This document shows positions 34,051-41,610 of a stretch of 64,000 nucleotides of DNA, piece by piece. The notes under the pieces are model-generated. The model saw only the letters and a program-made list of their open reading frames with translations, was not told the DNA's origin and searched no databases. Source of the DNA: Actinomadura rudentiformis (GTDB lineage: Bacteria; Actinomycetota; Actinomycetes; Streptosporangiales; Streptosporangiaceae); the NCBI RefSeq assembly GCF_008923185.1, contig NZ_WBMT01000023.1:62001-126000 (forward strand). The letters are read 5' to 3'. Positions within the stretch are counted from its first letter, which is position 1. The number at the start of each line of letters is the position of its first letter. The position numbers and the translations under genes were made by a program.

Positions 34051-34590
34051 ATGTCGCTGAACGAGGGCACGTACGAGCTGGGACCGGACAACGGGCGGCT
34101 GGTGCTCAGGACCAGCCGCAGCGGGCTGGGGCGTCGCGCCGGTCACGACCTCACGATCGAGGCCACCCGGTGGTCGGGGACCGCCACGATCGCCGACTCC
34201 GCCGGCACCTCTTCGGTCGAGGTGACCGTCGAGGTGGACGCCTTGGAGGTACGGGAGGGGACGGGTGGCGTGCTTCCCCTCTCCGACTCCGACCGCAGCG
34301 AGATCAAGAAGAACCTGCGCAAGGTGTTGCAGGTGGACCGCCATCCGGCGATCACATTCCGGTCCACAGCGGTGGAGGGGTCGGCCGAGAAGTTCACGGT
34401 CGAGGGCGAGCTGACCATCATGGGGCGGTCCGAGTCGCTGGCCGTGCAGGCGGCGGTGACGGACGGCCGTCTCCAGGGCGGCGCGACCATCCGGCAGACC
34501 CGCTGGGGCGTCAAGCCCTACTCGGCCTTCTTCGGCGCGCTCAAGCTCGCCGACGAGATCGAGGTCTCCTTCGACCTGACCCTCGGGTGA
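34051..34590 (+). CDS. YceI-family lipid-binding protein
   Basis: A 179-residue lipocalin-like protein. The family pattern is clear: a first strand GTYELGPDNGRL, HDLTIEATRWSG, then SEIKKNLRKVLQVDRHPAITFRST (residues about 88-111) and ELTIMGRSESL. YceI proteins bind isoprenoid or amide-type lipids in a beta-barrel. There is no signal peptide, so this one is cytoplasmic. The ATG at 34051 has a GGGTGGG ribosome-binding site at 34041-34047, which straddles the right end of the mobile element. Confidence 0.9.
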   Translation: MSLNEGTYELGPDNGRLVLRTSRSGLGRRAGHDLTIEATRWSGTATIADSAGTSSVEVTVEVDALEVREGTGGVLPLSDSDRSEIKKNLRKVLQVDRHPAITFRSTAVEGSAEKFTVEGELTIMGRSESLAVQAAVTDGRLQGGATIRQTRWGVKPYSAFFGALKLADEIEVSFDLTLG

Positions 34591-34593
34591 GCG

Positions 34594-35430
34594 CTAGCCG
34601 ACGGGACCCTGATGGCGTGCCGCACGGGTGAACTGGTCGTCCAGCGTGCGCGGGAACGGGACCAGCCGGTGCCGGTCGCGCCAAGGGGCGAACTGGCGGA
34701 CGACGTTGAACCCGGCGGCCGTGATGATCCGCGTTGCCCGGCCGGCCAGCGGCCAGGCCGGATAGACGTCCAGGTGCTCGACGCCGTCGGGCAGCGCGTC
34801 GGGGCGGCGTGGGGACACGAGGATGAGATCCGGGCGGAGCCCCTCCAGCGCGGCCGTCTCCTGGGCGTAGGCGACGAGTTCCAGGATCTCCTCGTCCGGA
34901 CCCGAATGGACGATTAGCCAGCCCGTCGGGCCCGGCGGATCCCCGGCAGGTCGTGCAGGTGGATCGGTGAGCCGTAACGGAGCGATCTCGCGCGACACGG
35001 CCTCCAGGTGCGCGTGGTGCTCGGGCGCCAGCGGTTCGAGGACGAACGTGAGGTCGAAGCGCGGCGGGTCGGCCGGGAGGACCGGCTGGTAGTTCTCCCA
35101 GCGCAGAAGCCGGGCCAGATGGACCACGCGCGTCCCGGCCGGGATCACGGACGCCGTGAGCTCGCCGCGGAGCCCAGCCGGGAACGCGTCGATGATCAGG
35201 TCCCGGGGGGCCAGGGCGGCCAGTGTGTCCGCCGTCCAGCGGGTCAGGCCGGAGCGGTCCAGGCCGTGCGGCGGCCGCAGCACCGGCAGATCGCCGACCA
35301 CGCGCTCGTCGGCGGCGAACGGCGAGTCCGACAGCAGCGTCACCGGCTCGTCCCAGCCGAGGGTGTGCAACGCCGCCCGGATCCGGGTGAGATGGCCGAG
35401 CCCGCCGCCGTGCACACAGCAGACGATCAA
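34594..35430 (-). CDS. GT-B type glycosyltransferase-like protein
   Basis: A 278-residue protein with the N-terminal nucleotide-sugar-transferase start CVHGGGLGHLTRIRAAL and a C-terminal half with ITAAGFNVVRQFAPWRDRHRLVPFP, the layout of MurG/UDP-glycosyltransferase-like GT-B proteins. At 278 residues it is short for a two-domain GT-B enzyme (about 350), so the loops are minimal or the activity is unusual. The TTG at 35430 is supported by GAGGTGGG just before it and lies 3 nt after the upstream stop. It is the last gene of the glycan operon. Confidence 0.65.
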   Translation of the reverse strand: MIVCCVHGGGLGHLTRIRAALHTLGWDEPVTLLSDSPFAADERVVGDLPVLRPPHGLDRSGLTRWTADTLAALAPRDLIIDAFPAGLRGELTASVIPAGTRVVHLARLLRWENYQPVLPADPPRFDLTFVLEPLAPEHHAHLEAVSREIAPLRLTDPPARPAGDPPGPTGWLIVHSGPDEEILELVAYAQETAALEGLRPDLILVSPRRPDALPDGVEHLDVYPAWPLAGRATRIITAAGFNVVRQFAPWRDRHRLVPFPRTLDDQFTRAARHQGPVG

Positions 35431-35433
35431 CGG

Positions 35434-36552
35434 TCAGCCCACCTCGTCGAGGACGGCCAGGTAACCCGCCGTCTCGTTGGCCGGAGTGAAGTCCCGGCGG
35501 ACGCGCTGCTCGCCGGCCGCACCGAGCTTGGCCAGCTCCGCTTCGGCCGCCCGGGCCGCCCGGTCGATCGCGGCCCGGCAGGCGTGCGCGTCGCCCGCCG
35601 GAAAGGTGAAACCGATCTCGTCGTCGGCCACGTCGGCCAGGCCGCCCGCGTCCGAAGCCAGCAGCGGCACCCCGAGCGCCGCCGCCTCCAGCGCCACGTT
35701 CGGCATCCCGTCATAGAACGACGGCAGCGCGGCCAGGTCGCAAGAGGCGTAGACGGACGGCAGCTCGTACCGCTCCATGAATGGCAGGACCGAGTGCGGA
35801 ACGGCATCGCCGCGTTGGGCCAGCCACTCCGTGACGCTCTCCTCGACCTCGCCGACCAGCAGCAGGTGGAACGCCTCGGCGTGGCCGGAGGCCCAGAGGG
35901 CGTCGAGGAGGAAGCCCACGCCCTTCTTGTTCTTGAGCTGCCCGATGAGCCCGATCGTGCGCCGCCCGGAGGCGACGTGCCCGGCGCGCCACCTGCGTGC
36001 CCGGTCGCGCTCGGAGGGGAGGATCCGCCAGTCGGTCATGTCGACGCTGTTAGGCACCCACGTCACGGCGGTGTCCGGCGCCAATGCGGCGATCAGGGGC
36101 CGGTGCGAGCGGGCGACCACGCAGACCCGCGCCGAGGCGTTCAGCGCGTCCCGCAGCACGTCACGGCGCCGCATCGAGAACGGGCCGATGTCGATGTCGT
36201 TGCCGCGCAGGAGCGTGATCAGCGGAGCGCGCAGCAGCGACGCGTACATCGGGGCGCCGAGCATCGCGTAGGTGCCGCCGAACGCGACGACGTGGCTGTA
36301 CGAGGTCTCATCGGCCGCCAGGACCGTCCAGAGCCGCCGCAGAGCGTGCTCCGGGTCATCCTGTAGCGGGGCCGTGAGCAGGCGGCCGCCGTGCTCACGC
36401 TCGATCTTCCACGGCCGGGCGCGCCGCGTGAGGTGCGCGACGTCGATCTCCACACCCGCGGCGCGCAGGCCCCGCACGATGCGGTCGCACGACTGGGCCA
36501 TCCCGCCCTGGCTCGGCGGGTAGTGCTCGGTGAGCCAGAGGATCCGTGCCAT
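35434..36552 (-). CDS. Glycosyltransferase family 4 protein
   Basis: A 372-residue GT-B glycosyltransferase. The N-terminal domain begins ILWLTEHYPPSQGGMAQ (the glycine-rich acceptor loop). The C-terminal domain has the donor-binding segments IGLIGQLKNKKGVGFLLDA and SFYDGMPNVALEAAALGVPLLAS, which contains the E-x7-E-like signature of GT4 enzymes. ATG at 36552 overlaps the preceding stop by 1 nt (TGATG). It probably adds a sugar to a lipid-linked or secondary-metabolite acceptor together with the other transferases of this operon. Confidence 0.9.
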   Translation of the reverse strand: MARILWLTEHYPPSQGGMAQSCDRIVRGLRAAGVEIDVAHLTRRARPWKIEREHGGRLLTAPLQDDPEHALRRLWTVLAADETSYSHVVAFGGTYAMLGAPMYASLLRAPLITLLRGNDIDIGPFSMRRRDVLRDALNASARVCVVARSHRPLIAALAPDTAVTWVPNSVDMTDWRILPSERDRARRWRAGHVASGRRTIGLIGQLKNKKGVGFLLDALWASGHAEAFHLLLVGEVEESVTEWLAQRGDAVPHSVLPFMERYELPSVYASCDLAALPSFYDGMPNVALEAAALGVPLLASDAGGLADVADDEIGFTFPAGDAHACRAAIDRAARAAEAELAKLGAAGEQRVRRDFTPANETAGYLAVLDEVG

Positions 36553-36908
36553 CAGCTGTCCACGAACCCGCCGTCGTCGTCCGTGCCGTGGTCGCCCGAC
36601 CCTGACGACCAGTCGTCGCCCGGGTTGAAGGTGCCCCGGTCGTACGAGTCGAGGCACGCGTACCAGGTCGCGTCGCTGTAGGTCTGCGAGCTGCGTTGAT
36701 AGTGATAGCGCCGGTAGGCGCCGACCCAGCGCGGGTCATGCGGGTCCCGCGCGCCGTATCCCGCGGCCGTGGCGCACTCCGGGCACAACCCGTGCGCGTC
36801 CACGTGCGTGGCGCAGATCGGGCGGCTGCACTGCGGGCAGGACGCGACAGCCGCCTGGCCACATCGGCCCAGCACGAAGAAGCCGGTGGTCACGGTGCAG
36901 GGGGTCAC
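36552..36908 (-). CDS. Small cysteine-rich protein with zinc-ribbon-like motif
   Basis: A 118-residue protein not assigned to a known family. The first half has nine Cys/His candidates for metal binding (Cys4, Cys16, Cys24, Cys27, Cys32, His35, His39, Cys42, Cys45) in CPQCSRPICATHVDAHGLCPECA, like a B-box or treble-clef zinc site. The middle is aromatic (YRRYHYQRSSQTYSDATWYAC), and the last 30 residues are Asp/Gly/Ser-rich and acidic. The GTG at 36908 overlaps the upstream stop by 4 nt, and its own stop overlaps the next start. In many bacteria such modules mediate protein-protein contact. Confidence 0.72.
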   Translation of the reverse strand: MTPCTVTTGFFVLGRCGQAAVASCPQCSRPICATHVDAHGLCPECATAAGYGARDPHDPRWVGAYRRYHYQRSSQTYSDATWYACLDSYDRGTFNPGDDWSSGSGDHGTDDDGGFVDS

Positions 36909-37693
36909 CCGGTCCTCCTCGTCGCGCTGCCCGGCGGCGTCCACCGGAACAGCTCGGTCGTCACATGCAGGATCTGCTCGGGCAGCGCGCGTTCGTCCCC
37001 ACCGCCCATGAGCTTGGCACCGGCCCGGATCAGCGTGCGCCCTCCGCCTCGTACTGTGCCCTCCGAGGGGGGACGACCCCCCACGCCCCCCGGCGCGGCT
37101 CCGCCGCGTACTTTGACCGTCATCCACTGCGGCGGCGGCGTGGCCGGACGCTGCGTGACGGCGCCCTCGGGGAGCTTCCGCGAGACGTTCACCCGCTGCA
37201 CCGTCTTGGTCTTCGTCTTGGTCTTGTACTTGCCGCTCTGGCTGGTCTTGTGGACTTTGCGGTACCGGATCCGGTCGACGACCGTGAGCTCCAGCACGCT
37301 GCCGTCGCGCAGCTCGGCGCGCAGCCGCAGCCACGGGTCCCATGCCCACCATTCCTCGATCTTGCGGACACGGTGGCGGTTTCCGGGGAACGTCTGCATG
37401 GGCGAGAGCTTGCCCTGCACGTTCGGCCCACGGAGATCGGCGGTGACGCCCAGCATCCCGTCCGGCCGCATGTCGGCGGCGAACACCCGGATCAGCGGCA
37501 CCAGAACGGTGCGCACCCGGTCGGGCGGAGCCCACTTGCGCCGCCGGACCGCCGCGTCATGCCCGGCCAGGCTCTGGATCAGCTGCTCCCACTCGCCCGG
37601 CCGCATGGTCACCGACAGCCCCCGCTGCCAGATCAGCGCCTGGTGCAGCGGGTGGAACTTCTCGATCGCTGCCTTCTGTCTCCGCCAGAACAC
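36905..37693 (-). CDS. Uncharacterised protein of the glycan operon
   Basis: A 262-residue protein I cannot assign. It starts FWRRQKAAIEKFHPLHQALIWQRG, has a strand-rich middle (LRLRAELRDGSVLELTVVDRIRYRKV) followed by a KTKTKTKT run, and a Gly-rich stretch near residues 195-230. No signal peptide or membrane helix. Third positions are nearly all G/C in this frame from the GTG at 37693 onward, including the 137 nt shared with the upstream glycosyltransferase frame. The real start therefore lies within the upstream gene's end, or possibly at the ATG at 37606. Its stop overlaps the cysteine-rich protein start by 4 nt. Confidence 0.65.
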   Translation of the reverse strand: MFWRRQKAAIEKFHPLHQALIWQRGLSVTMRPGEWEQLIQSLAGHDAAVRRRKWAPPDRVRTVLVPLIRVFAADMRPDGMLGVTADLRGPNVQGKLSPMQTFPGNRHRVRKIEEWWAWDPWLRLRAELRDGSVLELTVVDRIRYRKVHKTSQSGKYKTKTKTKTVQRVNVSRKLPEGAVTQRPATPPPQWMTVKVRGGAAPGGVGGRPPSEGTVRGGGRTLIRAGAKLMGGGDERALPEQILHVTTELFRWTPPGSATRRTG

Positions 37694-38864
37694 CCGCCAC
37701 CCCCATCGTCGGCGCGATCGTACGGTAAACCGCCGCGAGGCGAGCGCGCGAGTGTGGCCAGGTCAGGCCGTCTGAGATCCGCCGCTTTGCGCGCTCGCCC
37801 ATGGCCCTGGCCTCGCCGGGATACTCCAGCAGGATCCGGATCGCGCGGGCCAGCGGTGCGGGCCGGTCGGCGGGGACCAGCCGGCCGTGCTCGCCGTCGG
37901 TCATCAGCTCCCGGACCGCGGGAAGGTCCGAGGCGACCACCGGGGTGCCCGCCGCCATCGACTCCAGCACCTTGAGCGGCGCGCAGCCCTGGTCGAGGTT
38001 GCGGGCGCAGCCGGTGAGCGGCGCCACCGACACCTCCGCGTTCGCCAGCCAGGCCGCGACCTCGTGGTGCGGCAGCGTGAAACGCCAGTCGACCCGGCCG
38101 TCCACCCCGAGGCGCTCGGCCAGGCGGCGCAGCGGCTTGGCGCGCCGCTCCGGCACCGACGAGCAGATCACCAACCGCAGGTCCGGCAGATCGGCCAGCC
38201 GGGCGAACGCGCGGAGCAGGACGTCGAGCCCCTGCCACGGCTGGAGGGCGCCGACGTACACGAGGTAGCGGGCGGGGGCGGTCGCCGGGCGGGCGGGCCG
38301 GCCTGCCGCCTCCGCGCCGTTCGGCACCAGTGTGATCTTGGTGTCCGGCACGCCGAGCCGACCGACCGCGTCGGCGATCACGTTCGACGGCACGACCACC
38401 GCGTCGCTGCGCTCCAGGCAGAAGCGTTCCAGCTCGCGGATCTTGGCCAGCGTGCTGGGGGCGGTCAGCGGCCAGGTGTGCCGCATCTCGATCGAGGGCA
38501 GCCCGTTGACCTCGAACACCACGCGATGCCGCCGCCCCGGCGCGGTGACGGCGGGCAGCGCGCCCCACGGGTCGCGGACGTGGCAGACCTCCAGCGACGC
38601 CAGGTGCGGCTCCAGATGGCCGGCGACCCAGCCGGAGAACGCCTCCGCGCGGTCGATCAGGTTCGGGACCTCGGCCTCGAACCGCGCGATCTCCCGGCCG
38701 CCCTCCCGCTGGTAGCGCGGCAGCCCGCCCCCGCCGAGCGCCGCCAGCAGCCCGCCGCCGAAGTGCGCGAACAGCTCGTCGGCCATCTGCGCGATATGCA
38801 CCGCCGAGCCCTTGCTGGAGGGGAAGCGGTCGAACGCCACGTACGCGGCCCGGTGGCGGATCAT
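37557..38864 (-). CDS. Glycosyltransferase (GT4-like) with a 3' extension into the next gene
   Basis: A 435-residue GT-B transferase. The N-terminal domain has AYVAFDRFPSSKGSAVHI and SSLE-type acceptor elements; the C-terminal domain has VYVGALQPWQGLDVLLRAFA and GCAPLKVLESMAAGTPVVASDLPAVREL, the donor-binding signature. The ATG at 38864 overlaps the epimerase stop by 4 nt (ATGA). The family-like part ends at about AAVYRTIAP. The last 45 codons or so (37557-37693) overlap the next gene and have poor third-position GC, so they are either a neutral extension or the result of a small frameshift that removed an earlier stop. Confidence 0.87.
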   Translation of the reverse strand: MIRHRAAYVAFDRFPSSKGSAVHIAQMADELFAHFGGGLLAALGGGGLPRYQREGGREIARFEAEVPNLIDRAEAFSGWVAGHLEPHLASLEVCHVRDPWGALPAVTAPGRRHRVVFEVNGLPSIEMRHTWPLTAPSTLAKIRELERFCLERSDAVVVPSNVIADAVGRLGVPDTKITLVPNGAEAAGRPARPATAPARYLVYVGALQPWQGLDVLLRAFARLADLPDLRLVICSSVPERRAKPLRRLAERLGVDGRVDWRFTLPHHEVAAWLANAEVSVAPLTGCARNLDQGCAPLKVLESMAAGTPVVASDLPAVRELMTDGEHGRLVPADRPAPLARAIRILLEYPGEARAMGERAKRRISDGLTWPHSRARLAAVYRTIAPTMGVAGVLAETEGSDREVPPAAPGADLAAGAVGDHAAGRVGAADPEPGRA

Positions 38865-39805
38865 CGGGCGCCCGCCCGGAGCGACCGGTGCCAGGCGATC
38901 TGGTCGAGCAGGCCTTCGGCGAGACCGGTCCGGGCCGACCAGCCCAGCAGCCGCGCCGCCCGGCCGGTGTCGGCCCAGGTGCGTTCGGCGTCGCCGGCCA
39001 CCGGCTCCTCGGTCTTGATCTCGGCGGCCACACCGAGGGCGCCGGTGATCAGCCCGATCGCCGTCCGTACCGAGGCCGGCTCGGGGTGCCCGATGTTGAT
39101 CGTGATCCCGGGCCGCAGCTCGGCCCCGGCGGCCGTCACCGTGGCCGCCACCACGTCGCGGACATGGGTGAACGAGCGCGACCGCCGCCCGTCGCCGAAG
39201 ACCGGAAGCGGACGCCCGTCCAGCGCCGCCTCGACGAACCGGTGGAACGCCATGTCGGGACGTTGCCGCGGCCCGTACACGGAGAAATAGCGCAGCAGGA
39301 CCGCGGGCAGGCCGTCCCGGGCGGCGCGGACGGTCAGCCGCTCGACCTCGGCCTTGCTGCGCGCGTACGGGCTGGCCGGGGCGAGCGGGGCGTCCTCGCG
39401 GTGGGGATGGTGGTGCGCGGACCCGTAGACCGACGAGCTCGACGCCACGACCACGCGGGGCCGCCGCTCCGCGCACGCCTCCAGCAGCCGCCGGGTGGCG
39501 ATCACATTGTCACGCCGGACGGCCGCCCGGCCCGCGCCCCAGGACGTGCGGACGCCGGGACGTCCGGCGAGGTGCACGACGGAGTCGGCCTCGCCGAGCT
39601 TGGTGAGATCGTCCTCCGCGAGATCGGCCTCGATCGGCGTCACCCCCGGCGTCTCCGCGAGGGCGGCCCAGGTCCGCGCCGCGATCTCCGGCGTGAGCGA
39701 ACGGTCCGGCGCGTCCACGGCCAGCACCTCGTGCCCGGCCCCGGCCAGCGCCTCGGCCATATGGCTCCCGATGAACCCGGCCGCTCCCGTCACCACCACA
39801 CGCAT
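38861..39805 (-). CDS. NAD-dependent epimerase/dehydratase
   Basis: A 314-residue extended SDR. The cofactor motif is TGAAGFIGSH (residues 6-15), the catalytic SxxxY-K site is SSSSVYGS and SPYARSK, and LLRYFSVYGPRQRPDMAFHRF is the sugar-nucleotide-binding region typical of UDP-glucose 4-epimerase-like enzymes. It likely provides a nucleotide sugar to the glycosyltransferases that follow. The ATG at 39805 is about 30 bp after the proS stop, in a stretch that contains a duplicated 16-bp sequence. Confidence 0.92.
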   Translation of the reverse strand: MRVVVTGAAGFIGSHMAEALAGAGHEVLAVDAPDRSLTPEIAARTWAALAETPGVTPIEADLAEDDLTKLGEADSVVHLAGRPGVRTSWGAGRAAVRRDNVIATRRLLEACAERRPRVVVASSSSVYGSAHHHPHREDAPLAPASPYARSKAEVERLTVRAARDGLPAVLLRYFSVYGPRQRPDMAFHRFVEAALDGRPLPVFGDGRRSRSFTHVRDVVAATVTAAGAELRPGITINIGHPEPASVRTAIGLITGALGVAAEIKTEEPVAGDAERTWADTGRAARLLGWSARTGLAEGLLDQIAWHRSLRAGAR

Positions 39806-39808
39806 CCC

Positions 39809-39846
39809 TGCACATTAGGACAAGCAAGCGTGCACATTAGGACAAG
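39809..39846. repeat. 16-bp direct repeat spanning the proS stop codon
   Basis: TGCACATTAGGACAAG is present at 39809-39824 and 39831-39846 (22-bp period). On the minus strand the second copy contains the last two codons and stop of the prolyl-tRNA synthetase (CTTGTCCTAATG), and the first copy repeats these bases directly before the epimerase start. Confidence 0.9.
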
Positions 39847-41534
39847 AGGGTCTCCACATGCGCCACGACCTCGGAAGGCGGCACCTTGACGGTCTCCCCG
39901 GTGGCGCGGGTGGTCACCTCGACCATGCCCTCGGCCAGCCCGCGCCTGCCAACCGTGATCCGGAACGGGATGCCGGTGAGCTCCACGTCGCGGAACTTCA
40001 CCCCGGCCCGTTCCGCCCGGTCGTCGATGATCACTTCGATCCCGGCGGCGCCGAGCCCGGCGTAGATCTCCTCGGCAGCGGCGGCCGTCTCCGCGTCGTC
40101 GGACTGGGCGATCACCACGGCCACCTGGAACGGTGCGACCGCGACCGGCCAGACGATCCCCTTGTCGTCGTGGTGGGCCTCGACGATGGCGGCCATCGCC
40201 CGTTCCACCCCGATGCCGTAGCTCCCCATGACCAGCGGCACCCGCTTGCCGTCCGGGTCCAGCACCTCGGCGCCCAGCGCGCGGGCATAACGGTCGCCCA
40301 GCTTGAAGATGTGGCCGACCTCGATCGCGCGCTCGATCCGCAGCGGCTCGCCGCAGCGCGGGCAGGGCTCCCCGGCGGCCACCTCGCGCAGATCCGCCCA
40401 GGTGCCGACCGGGATGTCCCGGTCGACGTCCACCCCGCGCAGGTGCACGTCGTCGGTGTTGGCGCCGGTGAACATGCCGCGGCGGCCACGCAGGGCCTCA
40501 TCCGCGATCACCGGATGGCCGGTGACCCCGACCGCGCCGAGGCTGCCCGGCAGGGCGCCGAGCGCGTCCTGGATCTCCTCGGGCGCGGCGGCCCGGATCG
40601 AGGTCGCGCCGGTCGCATCGACGAGCTTCTGCTCGTTCAGCGGATGGTCGCCGCGGAGGAGCACCAGCGTGAGGCGGCCCTCCAGCAGGTAGACCAGCGT
40701 CTTGATCTGCCGGTCGCCGGACGCGTCGTAGCCGGTGGCCAGGTCCTCGATCGTGCGGACACCGGGCGTGTCGAACGGCTCGGGAGCGGGCTCGCCGGGC
40801 CCGTCGTCCGGCTTTGGCAGGCGGGACGTCGCCTTCTGGATGTTGGCCGCGTAGCCGCACGCGGGGGAGTGCACCACCAGGTCCTCGCCGATCTCGGCGG
40901 GGCACATGAACTCCGTCGAGCCGGACCCGCCCATGGTCCCGCTGGACGCGTCGACCGGGATCGCGGGGATGCCGAGCCGCTCGAAGATCCGCACATAGGC
41001 GCCGTGGTAGGCCTCGAACGAGGCGTCCAGCCCTGCCTGGTCGATGTCGAAGCTGTAGGCGTCCTTCATGGTGAACTCGCGGACCCGCAGCAGGCCGCTC
41101 TTGGGGCGCGGCTCGTCCCGGAACTTCGTCTGGAACTGGTACCACTGCTGGGGGAGCTGCTTGTAGGAGCTCAGCTCCTGGGCGATCGTCGCGAAGATCT
41201 CCTCGTGCGTCATGCCGAGGGCGAGATCCGCGCCGCGCCGGTCCTTCAGCCGGAACATCTCCTGGCCCATGAGCTCCCAGCGGCCCGACCGCTGCCAGAT
41301 CTCGGCCGGATGCATGGTGGGCAGCAACATCTCCTGCGCCCCGATCCGGGCCATCTCCTCCCGGACGATCTGGATGATTTTGGATCGCACCCGGACCGCC
41401 AGCGGAAGCAGCGAATAGTGACCCGCCGTGAGCTGCCGCACATAGCCCGCGCGCAGCAGCAGGCGGTGGCTGGGGGCGTCGGCCTCGGCCGGATCGTCCC
41501 TCAAGGTCGGGGTGAAGGTTTGGGACCAGCGCAT
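39837..41534 (-). CDS. proS: Prolyl-tRNA synthetase, bacterial type
   Basis: A 565-residue class II synthetase that charges tRNA-Pro. The start MRWSQTFTPTLRDDP, motif 2 region PRPKSGLLRVREFTMKDAYSFD and motif 3 VMGSYGIGVERAM are typical. A long insertion (about 220-390) between motifs 2 and 3 is the bacterial INS editing domain that hydrolyses mischarged Ala-tRNA-Pro. The C-terminal anticodon-binding domain follows (PVAVAPFQVAVV). The frame begins at 41558, but the ATG at 41534 is the usual start. It heads a minus-strand operon of sugar genes and is divergent, by 76 bp, from a second ProRS of the other structural class. Confidence 0.95.
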   Translation of the reverse strand: MRWSQTFTPTLRDDPAEADAPSHRLLLRAGYVRQLTAGHYSLLPLAVRVRSKIIQIVREEMARIGAQEMLLPTMHPAEIWQRSGRWELMGQEMFRLKDRRGADLALGMTHEEIFATIAQELSSYKQLPQQWYQFQTKFRDEPRPKSGLLRVREFTMKDAYSFDIDQAGLDASFEAYHGAYVRIFERLGIPAIPVDASSGTMGGSGSTEFMCPAEIGEDLVVHSPACGYAANIQKATSRLPKPDDGPGEPAPEPFDTPGVRTIEDLATGYDASGDRQIKTLVYLLEGRLTLVLLRGDHPLNEQKLVDATGATSIRAAAPEEIQDALGALPGSLGAVGVTGHPVIADEALRGRRGMFTGANTDDVHLRGVDVDRDIPVGTWADLREVAAGEPCPRCGEPLRIERAIEVGHIFKLGDRYARALGAEVLDPDGKRVPLVMGSYGIGVERAMAAIVEAHHDDKGIVWPVAVAPFQVAVVIAQSDDAETAAAAEEIYAGLGAAGIEVIIDDRAERAGVKFRDVELTGIPFRITVGRRGLAEGMVEVTTRATGETVKVPPSEVVAHVETLLS

Positions 41535-41610
41535 TTGCGGACCATAACAGCGAGGCACCGAAGGGCCATTGAGTCCTGGCTATGTCGCTTGACTTAGTAC
41601 CCTCATTGCC

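Noticed and set aside
23461..39805. Reading the P450, SDR, glycosyltransferases and exporter as one biosynthetic gene cluster
   Set aside because: No core synthase (PKS, NRPS, terpene cyclase, RiPP precursor) is present, and housekeeping or mobile genes separate the groups. The gene sets fit separate operons better.
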